A stretch of DNA of 55,895 nucleotides from Duganella sacchari (GCF_900143065.1 NZ_FRCX01000021.1:1-55895), one strand, 5' to 3'. Shown: positions 43,163 through 55,085, counted from the stretch's first letter. Notes: generated by a model from the sequence alone, not told the origin. Made by a program: numbers and translations.

Positions 43163-45591
43163 CTGCGCAATGCCTCTGCCGGTGACAAGCGCATCGCCAG
43201 CCAGGTGTGGCGGCTGATCGCGCCAAGCGCGATGGCAAGCGTCAGGCACAGTGCGATCAACAAGGTCCAGTAGCCCACAGGCGCATGCTCCACATAGCCC
43301 GACAGATAGCGGTGGGTCGCGATGGCCGCTGCCGGTAAGCCGATGGCCGCGCCGGCCAGCACCAGCAAGCCGATCTCGCGGATGACCAGCAGGCCGACGT
43401 CACCAGCGCGCGCGCCGTGCAGTTTGCGCATGACGATCTCCGGCGCGCGCCGCTGCACCGTGTTGGCCGACAAAACGTAGGTGCCTACACCAGCGATGAT
43501 AAGGGCAATGCCTGTCGCCACAGCCAGCAGCTTGGCCATGCGTGCGTCTTCCGCATAGTTCTGTGTCAGGATCTCGCCAGCGCGGTGCATGCGCAGCAGC
43601 GATTCGGGGAAGTAGCGCGGCCAGAGTTCCCGCACGCTGTTTTCTACCTGCGCCATCGATCCATGCACACGTATCGTCAACGCGCCACCGGCAGTCCACA
43701 GCTCGTAAGCGGTGGCGCGTGGCGCCTCATGCAATGAACGGAAGCGCAATTCCGGCGCGATACCGACGATAGTCTTGTTTATCGTGACATTATCGAATCC
43801 GGTGAACAGTACCGTTTCACCGATGGCCGCCTCCGGCGTCGCGAAGCCCAGCTCGCGCGCGGCGATGGCATTGATGATCACCGGGATTTTGTCGTCATCC
43901 CTGTCAAAGCCACTCCTGAACAGGCGCCCCGCCACCGGTTTGAGACGCAGCTGTTCGAAGAAATTCGCGCTGACCGATTTCATTTCCATGGCCGCTGCCT
44001 GGCCACCGGGACGTTTCAACTCCCGCGTCCACAGCCAGTCGAGACGACCGACCGGATCTTCCGAAATCGCCACGCCTTCCACACCTGGCTGCGCTGACAG
44101 CGCCGTGTACAGGCCGCGTGCAGCAGCGTTGTCGCGTACACGTTCCGGCATTTCGACCACCAGCAACGGCGATGGTTCAAAGCCGGGCGAAGACGTCATC
44201 GCATAGTGCGTCTGCCACGCAATCGCAATCGTGACGCCGGCCAGGCCCATGGCGGCGGCGATCTGCACTACCGTCAGCACACGGCGCAAGCGCATGCTGG
44301 CTCCCGACTCCGTACCTGGACGCCCGGCCAGCACCCGCGTGGGATGCACACGCAGCGCGATCAGTGCCGGGTACACGGCGCTGACCACGCCCAGCAGCCC
44401 ACCCAGCGTCACTGCCATGGCGATATTCTGCAGATTGAACACATCATCGAGCTGGCGCGCGACCAGCTGCGAAAAGGCCGGCAGCGCCAGCCAGGCCAGC
44501 AGCAATCCCAGCGCCGTGGCCAGCATCGACATCAGCAGCGACTCCAGCATGAAGTGCATGACGATCTGCGGCACGCTGGCGCCCAACACCTTGCGCATCG
44601 CCACCTCGCGCTGGCGCCGCAACACGCGCACCGTCGCCAGATTGACATAGTTGATCGCCGCCAGCGCCAGTATCAGCACAGCGATGGCGGCCAGGCCGCC
44701 GATCAGCATGGGGTCGCCACGGTCGCCTGCCACGGCAATCGGGTTGTCGCGCACCTGGGTGGCGAAATAGGCGCTGCGCAACGGCGACATGGAAAGCTCC
44801 AGCGTCTTGCGCTTGCCGAGGCGCGCCATGACGTCGGGCGGGAAGCTTTGTACGCTCGGCGTGCGGTCGACTACCTGCTGCAGGCTGTCCGTCAACGCCG
44901 CAACCGAGGCGCCGGGACGGACGCGTATCAGCAGCTTGCCCATCCAGCCATGTTCGCCGGTGAGCATCTCATGCCGCACCTCGTCGGCAAACGTGGAGTT
45001 CACGCCAAACAGCAGCTCAAACGGGATGGTGGTATTGGATGGCGGCGTGGCGACGACGGCGCCGACCCGCAGCGGCTTGCCTTCCGCATGCAGTACGCGT
45101 CCCACGACGTCCGCCGTGGCAAACAGGCGGTGTGCCGCAGCCGCCGTCAGGACGATCTGGTCCGGCCGCTCCAGTGCCACGGCAATATCGCCATACAAGG
45201 TGCGCAGCCCCAGTACCTGTTGGAATCCCGGGATGACGGTCAGCGCCCGCACCCGCAGGATTTTACGATCGATGCGTACCGCCAGCGGCAGCACCTCCTG
45301 GCGTGCCGGGATGTAGCAGGTCGCATCCACCACGCCTGGCAGTTGGAGCGCCGCCGCCCGCAGGAACATCGGCGCCAGATCGTACACCGGTTCGGAAGGA
45401 TCGACATTGAAACGGTGACGAACGACGTAGATGTTATCCGCGTCAGGCACCTGTGCATCGTATTCCAGCGAGTAGCGCACAAAGCCCAGCAACAGCAGGC
45501 ACGCGGCCAGGCCGGCGCTCAATCCGAGCATGACGGCCAGCGTATAAGCCGGTTCCTGTATCAGCGTGCGCCAGGCGATGCGAAAATCCAT
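43159..45591 (-). CDS. FtsX/MacB-type ABC transporter permease
   Basis: 810-residue inner-membrane protein with two FtsX/MacB units: N-terminal helix, periplasmic MacB-core domain (about 40-270), three helices around 290-420, a second helix and periplasmic domain (about 440-665), and three helices to the end. Motifs VRVLRRQREVAMRKVLGAS and VQRRAPEIVMRKLHGAR are the two cytoplasmic coupling regions. No ATPase is encoded nearby, so it may use a distant MacB-like ATPase. Such permeases typically move signals or peptides across the periplasm rather than transport across the membrane. It follows the Tricorn-like gene after 96 bases. Confidence 0.87.
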   Translation of the reverse strand: MDFRIAWRTLIQEPAYTLAVMLGLSAGLAACLLLLGFVRYSLEYDAQVPDADNIYVVRHRFNVDPSEPVYDLAPMFLRAAALQLPGVVDATCYIPARQEVLPLAVRIDRKILRVRALTVIPGFQQVLGLRTLYGDIAVALERPDQIVLTAAAAHRLFATADVVGRVLHAEGKPLRVGAVVATPPSNTTIPFELLFGVNSTFADEVRHEMLTGEHGWMGKLLIRVRPGASVAALTDSLQQVVDRTPSVQSFPPDVMARLGKRKTLELSMSPLRSAYFATQVRDNPIAVAGDRGDPMLIGGLAAIAVLILALAAINYVNLATVRVLRRQREVAMRKVLGASVPQIVMHFMLESLLMSMLATALGLLLAWLALPAFSQLVARQLDDVFNLQNIAMAVTLGGLLGVVSAVYPALIALRVHPTRVLAGRPGTESGASMRLRRVLTVVQIAAAMGLAGVTIAIAWQTHYAMTSSPGFEPSPLLVVEMPERVRDNAAARGLYTALSAQPGVEGVAISEDPVGRLDWLWTRELKRPGGQAAAMEMKSVSANFFEQLRLKPVAGRLFRSGFDRDDDKIPVIINAIAARELGFATPEAAIGETVLFTGFDNVTINKTIVGIAPELRFRSLHEAPRATAYELWTAGGALTIRVHGSMAQVENSVRELWPRYFPESLLRMHRAGEILTQNYAEDARMAKLLAVATGIALIIAGVGTYVLSANTVQRRAPEIVMRKLHGARAGDVGLLVIREIGLLVLAGAAIGLPAAAIATHRYLSGYVEHAPVGYWTLLIALCLTLAIALGAISRHTWLAMRLSPAEALRS

Positions 45592-45687
45592 AGGTTTCAG
45601 TCCGTAGTGAAGTTGTCACGACAGACTGCAACATCCATGCCACGCGGATTTCGCATCGATGTGTTCAAAAGTGGACGCTTGCGCTGT

Positions 45688-48600
45688 TCACTTCCGGACA
45701 GCTTGCTGATTCAGTCCCGGGATCACCTGAGGCTGATAGGGCTTGACCGGCTGCTCCGTCATTTTTTTGGACAGCAGCTGCAGCGCCACTTCCAGCTGGC
45801 GGTCCTGGCCTTGGTAGGTGACGTGCGGCGGATTGTCCACCACCACGTCCGGCGCAACGCCAACGCCTTCAATCAGCCATTGGCCGTCTTCGGAATTGAA
45901 CTGCCCCATCTCCGCCACGCGCGCCATGCCGTTATCGCTCAGGCGATTGTTATCGCTGAGCCAGACCCCGGCGCCAGCGGTGCGTTTGCCGACCAGCGGA
46001 CCGAGGCCCAGCGCCTTGATGCCGGCGGCGAAGGTCTCGCCGTCCGAATACGTGTATTCATCCACGAGCACCGCCAGATGGCCGCGGAAAGTATTCTGCA
46101 TATTCGGCGACGGCTGCACGCCCGGCGGCGCCCAGAACGCCCACGCCTTGCGCAGCAGCTTCTCGATGATCCAGCTATCGATATTGCCGCCGTTGTTGCG
46201 GCGGACGTCGATGATGAGCCCTTCGCGATTCACGTTGGCGTAAAAGTCGCGGGCAAACGAGGCGATATCATTCGGTCCCATCGCGCGCAGGTGCAGATAG
46301 CCGATACGCCCCTTGGATGCAGCTTCCACCTGGCGCGCGCGCGATTGCTCCCAATCGCTGTAGCGCAGCACACTCTGTTTGGCCATCGTCACCGGCAGCA
46401 CAATCACCGCGCGCGTTTCCGCCTTGCGCTTCACTTGCAGCAGCACCTGTTTGTCGGCCTGGTTCAGCAGCAGGTCGGCGATGTCACGCGCCTCCAGTAC
46501 GGACTTGCCGTTGACGGCGGTGATGATGTCGCCCTCTTTCACATCCACGCCAGCCTGCGCCAGCGGGCCGCGTTGTGCCGGCAGCTCAGGTTCGCTGGCG
46601 TAGATATGGTCAACGCGGTAGCCGTCGGCGGTACGCGACAGCAGCGCGCCCAGGCCGGCGGGCGTGCCTTCCGGCGCCGAACGGCGGATATCGCCAGGGC
46701 GGATCTGCGAGTGCAGCGCGCCTACTTCGCTAATCATCATACCCAGCACATCGTCCAGCTCTGCGCGGTCGGTCACGCGGTCCACCAGCGGCGCGTACTT
46801 GGTACGCACCACCGGCCAGTCGGCGCCGCGCATCTTCGCGTCGTACAGGAAGTCGCGATGCATGCGCCAGGCGTCGTTGAACATCTGCTTCCACTCCAGG
46901 CGCGGATTGGAGGTGAAGGTCCAGTCATCCACCTTGACCTTGGCCTTGCTGGTGTCAGTCGGCGCTTTAGCGCCCGCTTCAACGATCAGCATATCGCCCG
47001 CGCCGGCGCCCGCCGTGCGGTAATAGACGTGCTTCCTGTCGGTCGACAGATCGAACTCGCGCACGCCGGCCGCAAACACTTCCGGCTTCGGCTCGTTGTT
47101 GGCAATCGCCAACGTCTTGAGTGCGGCCTTGCCATCGCTGCCGTCGGCGTCGATGAAGTACAGCCGCTTGTCGTCGATCTGCAGGTTGCGGTAATTGCCC
47201 GCCGGGACAGGCACTTCATACAGACGCTCCGCCAGGCCCGCGTAGGCAATCGCCGGCAGGGATTTGCCGCTGGCCTTCGGTGCAGTCTTGGCGACGGCTT
47301 TTTCCGCGGCTTTTTCTGCCGCCTGCTCGGTCGCGCCTTCGGCCGGCTTGTCGCTAGGTTTGTTCAGCTCATCATCCGGCTTGAACGGGAAGCGGTTCTC
47401 TGCCTGCAGCGCCAGCGCGTAGATGCCTGTGCGCTTGTCGAACACGGGCCCCATATTGCGGTCGCCCCAAGGCGAGCCGTTCGCCAGCTGGAAGTTGCGG
47501 GCGGAGAGGAAGTACAACCATTTGCCGTCCGGCGAGAACACCGGCGAACGCGAGGTGTAGCGATCGCTGGTCACGAAGGCCAGCTGTTTCGATTCGATGT
47601 TGTACAAACCGATCTGGTCGCGCTGCTCGGTGCTGGCGGCACGCACCAGCGCCAGATTTTTGCTGTCCGGCGACCACAGGATTTCCTCGTACTCGCCGAT
47701 GCCGGATTTGCCCGCATCATCGATCACCGTGTTGGCCCTGGTGGCCAGGTCCAGCAGCCAGAAGCGGCCCTTCTTGTCGGTGTGACCCAGCCAGCGGCCG
47801 TCCGGCGATGGGTACAGTTGCCAGCGGTGATTGTTGCCATCCTTGGTCAGCTGCTCGCCCTTGCCGGAACCGTCGGCGGCGAATCTCCAGATTTCGTTTT
47901 CGCCGGTGGTATCGACAATCGCGTAGATGAATTTGTCGTCATGGCTGAACACGGCCTGGCGTGCACGCGCGCCTTCCGGGATGGCGATTTCCACGCGGCG
48001 TTGCGCGCCCGTACCTGCCACGCTGACGCGGCCGCGCGCGGTCAGCACGATGCGTTCGAACTTGCCGGCGATCTGCACATTGGTCAGGTTCTCAAGCGGA
48101 GAACGGATCTGGCGCGAGCGTTGCTGGTCAAAGTCCGACACCAGGTTGATGGCCAGTTGCTCATCCTTGTTGGTGGCCAGGTCCAATACGTGAACATCTG
48201 CGCCCAGCTGGTAGGCGATGCGGCCATCGCCCATGCTGGCGTTGCGCACATCCCAGTCGGTGTAGTTGGTCAGCTGGCGTGGCTCGCTGCCGTCGGCGGC
48301 CATGGTCCACAGATTGTCCGAGCCGCCGCGGTCGCTGATGAAGTAAAGCCGGCCCTGCCACCACATCGGCCGCTTGTTGTTGCCCGTATCGGCAGCCAGC
48401 AGCTGGGTGGCTTCCGCATTGCCGCCCAGCTCGTAACGCCACAGCTGCGCGTAGGCGCCACCACGATAGTGTTTGACGTTATCGTTGGTCATGGCCAGGC
48501 CGTTGCGCGTGAAATACAGCGTCTTGCCGGCGTCATCCAGCACCGCGTCGTTGGCATCGGCCAGCGGGAAGATGCGGCGTTGCAGATCGTCCGGCTTGAC

Positions 48601-49014
48601 GGCGGCAATCACCAGCGCGCGGCCAGGACCTTTGCCGTCCGCCATGCTGACCAGCACCTCGCCCTGCGCGCTCCAGCCCAGCACCGACACGGCGCCGTTT
48701 TCAAACGTGATGCGCTTGGGCAGGCCGCCGGCCAGCGGCATCACATAGGCTTCCTGCGCGCCCTCGTAGGACGCAGAAAACGCCACCCAGCGACCGTCCT
48801 GCGAAATCGCGGCATTGGTTTCGGCGGATGGGTGCGTCGTCAGGCGCTGCGCCTGGCCGCCGTGCGCGCTGGTGCGCCACAGATCGCCCTCGGCGGTGAA
48901 CACCACGCTGTCGCCACGGACAGCAGGAAAACGGTAATAAGCGTCGGCGGCAGTGGCAGTGGACAGCAGACCGGCGGACATCAACATCAGGGCAAGCGGA
49001 CGAGACAGGTTCAT
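45688..49014 (-). CDS. Tricorn-like S41 protease
   Basis: 1108-residue exported protein: signal peptide (about 22 residues, ending STATAA), a WD40-like propeller region (about 25-340) and a second propeller (about 340-640), a PDZ domain (about 770-860, GLGALLSRTADGYRVDHIYASEPELPAQRGPLAQAGVDVKEGDIITAVNG) and a C-terminal S41 peptidase domain. The probable catalytic serine is near 990 in EYTYSDGETFAAG. Related to archaeal Tricorn and bacterial homologues that degrade peptides in the periplasm. A charged Ala/Lys-rich insertion near 550-580 looks unstructured. The huge frame on the other strand is an artefact. Confidence 0.88.
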   Translation of the reverse strand: MNLSRPLALMLMSAGLLSTATAADAYYRFPAVRGDSVVFTAEGDLWRTSAHGGQAQRLTTHPSAETNAAISQDGRWVAFSASYEGAQEAYVMPLAGGLPKRITFENGAVSVLGWSAQGEVLVSMADGKGPGRALVIAAVKPDDLQRRIFPLADANDAVLDDAGKTLYFTRNGLAMTNDNVKHYRGGAYAQLWRYELGGNAEATQLLAADTGNNKRPMWWQGRLYFISDRGGSDNLWTMAADGSEPRQLTNYTDWDVRNASMGDGRIAYQLGADVHVLDLATNKDEQLAINLVSDFDQQRSRQIRSPLENLTNVQIAGKFERIVLTARGRVSVAGTGAQRRVEIAIPEGARARQAVFSHDDKFIYAIVDTTGENEIWRFAADGSGKGEQLTKDGNNHRWQLYPSPDGRWLGHTDKKGRFWLLDLATRANTVIDDAGKSGIGEYEEILWSPDSKNLALVRAASTEQRDQIGLYNIESKQLAFVTSDRYTSRSPVFSPDGKWLYFLSARNFQLANGSPWGDRNMGPVFDKRTGIYALALQAENRFPFKPDDELNKPSDKPAEGATEQAAEKAAEKAVAKTAPKASGKSLPAIAYAGLAERLYEVPVPAGNYRNLQIDDKRLYFIDADGSDGKAALKTLAIANNEPKPEVFAAGVREFDLSTDRKHVYYRTAGAGAGDMLIVEAGAKAPTDTSKAKVKVDDWTFTSNPRLEWKQMFNDAWRMHRDFLYDAKMRGADWPVVRTKYAPLVDRVTDRAELDDVLGMMISEVGALHSQIRPGDIRRSAPEGTPAGLGALLSRTADGYRVDHIYASEPELPAQRGPLAQAGVDVKEGDIITAVNGKSVLEARDIADLLLNQADKQVLLQVKRKAETRAVIVLPVTMAKQSVLRYSDWEQSRARQVEAASKGRIGYLHLRAMGPNDIASFARDFYANVNREGLIIDVRRNNGGNIDSWIIEKLLRKAWAFWAPPGVQPSPNMQNTFRGHLAVLVDEYTYSDGETFAAGIKALGLGPLVGKRTAGAGVWLSDNNRLSDNGMARVAEMGQFNSEDGQWLIEGVGVAPDVVVDNPPHVTYQGQDRQLEVALQLLSKKMTEQPVKPYQPQVIPGLNQQAVRK

Positions 49015-49079
49015 GGGACAGTGTCAAAGGTTGTCTAATGGAACGGCAATTTTGGCACAGCTTGCCCGGTACAGATAGA

Positions 49080-50033
49080 CTATCGTCGTCGTTTTTGGCA
49101 GCCCTGCTCCGCATAGCCAAACAGCACCACCCCCAGACTGCCGGTGGCATCGCCCTCATGCTCCTGGCCGACGCGGGTTTGCAGCACTTCCACGGCCGTG
49201 AATTGCTGCGGCCCGAGCTGCAAGTCCTGCGTGCTCAGCACCAGTGCCTGCCGTTCCCCGCCACGCAGTTCCAGCACCACGCTGGCTTCATGGCTTTTGC
49301 TGCTCCTGCCGCTGGCACGTGCATCCAGCGCGCGATGCAGCGCAAATTGCTGCGACCGCACCGCAACCGGCTCAGCGCGCGCGGTGCGCGCCAGGCGCTG
49401 CAACGCGGGTTCGGCCAGCGCTTGCGCCGTGACGGTATAAGCGCCGGCCTCCAGCCCCGGGTTGCCGGCCCAGAACACGAAAGTATTGCTTCCGGCGCCA
49501 TTCAGCACGGCCGATTGCAGGTTGTACTGCGCCCAATGGCGGTTGCTCATGGGCGCTGACGCCGATGGGCCGGGATCCAGCTCCTGCGGCGTGCAACTGA
49601 CATGGGCAAGCAGGCAGAAGTGCGCGGGAATACTGACGTGCTCCGGTGTCCACACCATAGGCGGAAACGCCGTCGGCCCGAGCACCGAGCGCCCTGCTAC
49701 CGGTTGGCTGTCGGACAGTATCAGCTGCGGGTTGGCAAAGCCGGTGGCCGGGTCCGACCAGTAGATGCGCAGCTTGACGTAGGCATTGGGCACGCCGCGG
49801 TTGTCGACCTTGACGCTGATTTCCAGCGGTTCGTCGGGCAGATAGGTGCCTGCCGGTGTGGCGTAGTGAAGGCCTTGCACGTGGATAGACGGGCACAACC
49901 AGCTGATCACGGGCGGTGTGATTTTACTCAGCGGCCGCTGCGAAGCACGGCCCTCATCGCCGGTGAAGTAGGGAATCACCAGCCATGGATGGGACGTATC
50001 GATGGCGTCATCGGGCGCGGGATCATGGTCCAT
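49080..50033 (-). CDS. Hypothetical protein with a CARDB-like immunoglobulin domain
   Basis: 317-residue protein without signal peptide or membrane helix. The central part (PAGTYLPDEPLEISVKVDNRGVPNAYVKLRIYWSDPATGFANPQLI) has the pattern of a CARDB/immunoglobulin-like domain: beta strands around a KVDNRG turn. No catalytic motif. It begins 9 bases after the larger partner gene, with AAGGAA before the ATG, and the two clearly form one unit. Ser/Ala-rich segments occur later. I do not recognise the protein; function unknown. Confidence 0.6.
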   Translation of the reverse strand: MDHDPAPDDAIDTSHPWLVIPYFTGDEGRASQRPLSKITPPVISWLCPSIHVQGLHYATPAGTYLPDEPLEISVKVDNRGVPNAYVKLRIYWSDPATGFANPQLILSDSQPVAGRSVLGPTAFPPMVWTPEHVSIPAHFCLLAHVSCTPQELDPGPSASAPMSNRHWAQYNLQSAVLNGAGSNTFVFWAGNPGLEAGAYTVTAQALAEPALQRLARTARAEPVAVRSQQFALHRALDARASGRSSKSHEASVVLELRGGERQALVLSTQDLQLGPQQFTAVEVLQTRVGQEHEGDATGSLGVVLFGYAEQGCQKRRR

Positions 50034-50042
50034 GATGGTTCC

Positions 50043-51773
50043 TTACAAGGCGGTTTGCGCGTAGGCCAGCGCCACTTCCGGCACCGGATCGTCTTTGATG
50101 GAGCCGGTGGCAATGTCCCAGCATTGGCGCCCGGCATCGCGGTCGGCATCCATGTCGAGGTTGGGGCTGTCGGCGTCGCCACGCGCCAGTTGCTGCCAGA
50201 GCTGGTGCGCGAGGCGCGCAGCAGCGGTGACGTAACGATCAGGCGTCGACAGTGGCGGGTGCGCTGGCGGGCCGCCTGCCGCATGCTCGACTGGCGTGGC
50301 CGGCATGCTTTCATAGCCCACATTGGGCTGGGCACTGGCGCGGTGCGGGTAAGCTGCGGGCGGTGGCGAGGCGGTGAACTGCGCGTGCGCAGGTTGCAGC
50401 AGTTGCAGCGCATTGGGATAGATGATGCCGAACACGGCCAGATAGTCGGCCGCATTGGAAAAGCCCTGCCACAAATACTGCTGCAGCTGCTCCAGCACAT
50501 CGCAGATATGAACGGCCTGGTCGGTACTGGCAAACGCCGTCAATGCCTGGCTATTGGTGCCGGGTTGCGGATCAGGATGGCTGGGGTCTTTGGGCGGTGA
50601 TCCGGCGCCACACGCTGCGCCACCCGTGATGATGCACACGAAGACGATGCCGATGACCAGCAGCACGGACAGCAGACCGGCCCAGCAGGTCTTGCTTTTG
50701 GTCTCCTCACTATCGGCGTTGGACGTCCCGCCGCCCGGCGGCGAGCCGCCACTGCCGCTGGTGGGCTTGAGGTTGGCCTCCAGTGGTGGAAACGCTGCAG
50801 GGTTGGCGTCCTTGCGCGTTTCCAGCGCCAGTGCCAGCGGTGCGGGCGCTGCCGGCATGTCAAAGCTGGCCAGCAGTTCAAGATGCCGCAGCAGGCGCTG
50901 GTAGCCGATATGGAGGTCGGGTAGCGGCGCCGTGATGCGCAGATCATAGCTTGCGGTCAGGCTGTCCTGCAGCAGCTGCGCGATGTTGGCGGGCAGTTGC
51001 GCTGGCAAGCCAGGCACACCCCAGCGCAGCATCTGGGCCAGTTTCTTGATTGGCGGCAGGCCGCTGCGGTGCTGGCGCAGCCAGCTACCGCTCGCATAAC
51101 GCGACAGGCGGTCGCGATAGGGGTGGCTACGGCGCGGGCCGCCGACGGTGCGCCCCAGGTAGGCACTGCCGGCAACGTTGCCGCCATAGCTCGCCAGCAC
51201 GCCAAACGCAAACGCGCGCGCGCCGCTGTCCTTCCCTGCCTGTGCGGCGACGCTGCGCACAAAGGCGTCCGTGCGGCGGGCCAGGAACAGGTCGCCCCAG
51301 TTCCACTCCGGCGTCTTGCGGTCGTCCTGACGCGGATGGCGCGCCAGGTAGCGTGGTGGCGACATTTGTGCCGGCAAGGCCATGGCGGCAGTGATGACCT
51401 GGGTGGCACGCTGCTCCAGCCCGCCGATCAACGCCTGGGCCTGGTTGAATTTGTCCAGCGCATCCGGTGCGGCAGGATCGGTCAGCGCGGACTCCAGCGC
51501 GGCCCGCACCTTGCCGACGTCCGCATAGACGTCCAGGCCATCGCGCCACAGGTCAGCGGCCTGTTGCAGCATATCCAGTTCGGCGCCATCACTGGCCGCA
51601 TGGGCCAGCAGATGATCGGTGAGCGCGCCCAGGCAGGCCAGGTCGCCATCCTGGGCCAGGGCTGCCAGCGTGCGGGCCTGGGCTTTCTGCTCGTCGGCAT
51701 TGCTGTAACTTGTGCTCCGCAACAGGCCGTGCAACTCATCCACCACGGCCATATGGCCGAAATAATCGATCAT
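50043..51773 (-). CDS. Hypothetical membrane-anchored protein, degenerate phospholipase C-like
   Basis: 576-residue protein with no signal peptide and one membrane helix (about 375-395) between Gly/Ser/Pro-rich linkers. An N-terminal helical domain (1-110, containing DYFGHMAVVDELHGLL and CLGALTDHLL) and a segment EWNWGDLFLARRTDAFVRS, then FAFGVLASYGGNVAGSAYLGRTVGGPRRSHPYRDRL resemble the zinc-dependent phospholipase C-like family pattern LSHYAADVTGHPYVN...GGP.R.H. Here the usual His, Asp and His ligands are Ser, Asn and Ser, so it looks catalytically inactive. This is pattern memory, not a search result. ATG 51773 is used because GGGAGG precedes it at ideal spacing. Confidence 0.5.
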   Translation of the reverse strand: MIDYFGHMAVVDELHGLLRSTSYSNADEQKAQARTLAALAQDGDLACLGALTDHLLAHAASDGAELDMLQQAADLWRDGLDVYADVGKVRAALESALTDPAAPDALDKFNQAQALIGGLEQRATQVITAAMALPAQMSPPRYLARHPRQDDRKTPEWNWGDLFLARRTDAFVRSVAAQAGKDSGARAFAFGVLASYGGNVAGSAYLGRTVGGPRRSHPYRDRLSRYASGSWLRQHRSGLPPIKKLAQMLRWGVPGLPAQLPANIAQLLQDSLTASYDLRITAPLPDLHIGYQRLLRHLELLASFDMPAAPAPLALALETRKDANPAAFPPLEANLKPTSGSGGSPPGGGTSNADSEETKSKTCWAGLLSVLLVIGIVFVCIITGGAACGAGSPPKDPSHPDPQPGTNSQALTAFASTDQAVHICDVLEQLQQYLWQGFSNAADYLAVFGIIYPNALQLLQPAHAQFTASPPPAAYPHRASAQPNVGYESMPATPVEHAAGGPPAHPPLSTPDRYVTAAARLAHQLWQQLARGDADSPNLDMDADRDAGRQCWDIATGSIKDDPVPEVALAYAQTAL

Positions 51774-51859
51774 CACATCCTCCCCCACCGTGTTGACAGC
51801 GCGCCAATTCCAACTAGCTTGCGCCGCGCACGATACAGAGGTGTTGATCTGGATCAGAT

Positions 51860-51887
51860 AAAAAAAGCCCGCTGGGTAAGCGGGCTT
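51860..51887 (-). terminator. Rho-independent terminator after clpA
   Basis: Perfect 9-base arms AAGCCCGCT/AGCGGGCTT with loop GGGTA, followed on the minus strand by a seven-base T-run. It lies 18 bases past the clpA stop. Confidence 0.9.
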
Positions 51888-51904
51888 GGGGGAAACAGTG
51901 CAGC

Positions 51905-54207
<2,303 letters not shown>

Positions 54208-54211
<4 letters not shown>

Positions 54212-54510
54212 ACTTCCTCCATCACGCACTGCAGGGGGTGCCCTGCCTTGCGCGCATGCGTTAAAACGAATTCCACTTTGGTACAGGCTATATCTTTCGA
54301 GAACACGCCGCACACTCCTTTGCCATAGCGGTGAACACTCAGCATTATTTGCGTGGCCGTCTCCCGGTCCTTATTGAAATACTCCTGGATAATCGCGACC
54401 ACAAATTCCATCGGCGTGTAGTCGTCATTCAGCAACGCCACCTGGTAAAGAGGTGGCGGCTTCAGCGTTTGCCGCTCCAAGAGGGTTTCAGTGTCATGCT
54501 TGGTTGCCAT
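54208..54510 (-). CDS. clpS: ClpA adaptor protein ClpS
   Basis: 100-residue adaptor that delivers N-degron substrates to ClpA. PPPLYQVALLNDDYTPMEFVVAIIQEYFNKDRETATQIMLSVHRYGKGVCGVFSKDIA contains the substrate-pocket residues and the NDDYTPMEFV signature. ATG 54510 is chosen as the conserved start; the frame is open further but reaches an AT-rich leader. Overlaps clpA by 4 bases. Confidence 0.96.
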
Positions 54511-54686
54511 ACGCTTATATTCTAATGCTTTCGAGGTTGTTGCAATGTGCATTTCGCTGCACAGATCCAATTGTTTTCCATCTTACGCGCTTTCTGAACT
54601 TGACGCAGATGGCGCCCTATTCCGCAAAATCAAGAGTTGCTTTTTCGCCAATCGTCTTAAAAGTAGCAAAATGCCCACAAATCTGC

Positions 54687-54714
54687 TTGACTTTCAAATT
54701 TGGTCCGCTAACAA
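54687..54714 (+). promoter_or_regulatory. Cold-shock gene promoter with a long 5' untranslated region
   Basis: -35 TTGACT (54687-54692) and -10 TAACAA (54709-54714), spacer 16. Transcription would start near 54721, leaving about 113 bases of untranslated leader, as in cspA-type mRNAs. The spacer from clpS (54511-54833) holds this promoter and leader and probably the clpS promoter; no gene is seen in it. Confidence 0.6.
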
Positions 54715-54833
54715 TGCGTTATCGGCTAAGTGCAGAAATGTACATGTTGATAAGAAGTGGGCGTGAGGAGAGGGGCAAGAAGCTTCTTGCTTTTATGGCT
54801 CGTGTGATCAGTTAATATTTGAAAGTTCTTTTT

Positions 54834-55037
54834 ATGGCAACAGGTACTGTTAAGTGGTTCAATGATTCCAAAGGTTTTGGCTTCATCACTCCTGATGACG
54901 GCGGCGAAGATTTGTTCGCTCACTTCTCCGCAATCAACATGAACGGTTTTAAGACCCTCAAAGAAGGTCAAAAAGTTCAATTCGAAGTCACGCAAGGCCC
55001 TAAAGGCAAGCAAGCTTCCAACATCCAGTCCGCTTAA
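54834..55037 (+). CDS. Cold-shock protein (CspA family)
   Basis: 67-residue OB-fold nucleic-acid-binding protein. Both RNA-binding motifs are intact: KGFGFI (RNP1) and DLFAHFSAI (RNP2). Small, single-domain, cytoplasmic; acts as an RNA chaperone. ATG 54834 is the conserved MATGTVKWFND start. A strong terminator follows, so it is monocistronic. The exact csp name cannot be assigned from one window. Confidence 0.97.
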   Translation: MATGTVKWFNDSKGFGFITPDDGGEDLFAHFSAINMNGFKTLKEGQKVQFEVTQGPKGKQASNIQSA

Positions 55038-55056
55038 TTCTTTAAGCCAACGATGT

Positions 55057-55085
55057 AAAAAACCCCGCCTGGCGGGGTTTTTTTT
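55057..55085 (+). terminator. Rho-independent terminator after the cold-shock gene
   Basis: Arms AAAAAACCCCGCC/GGCGGGGTTTTTT around one T, followed by two further Ts. It begins 19 bases past the stop. The A-rich 5' arm makes it potentially active on both strands. Confidence 0.92.

Noticed and set aside
44206..49038. A 1610-codon open frame on the plus strand
   Set aside because: It lies wholly opposite the Tricorn-like protease and part of the FtsX permease, is full of His/Gln/Arg typical of reverse-frame translation of GC-rich genes, and has no recognisable domain or ribosome site.
54453..54815. Overlapping short frames in the clpS-csp spacer
   Set aside because: They cover promoter and leader sequence and overlap clpS; no coding signature.
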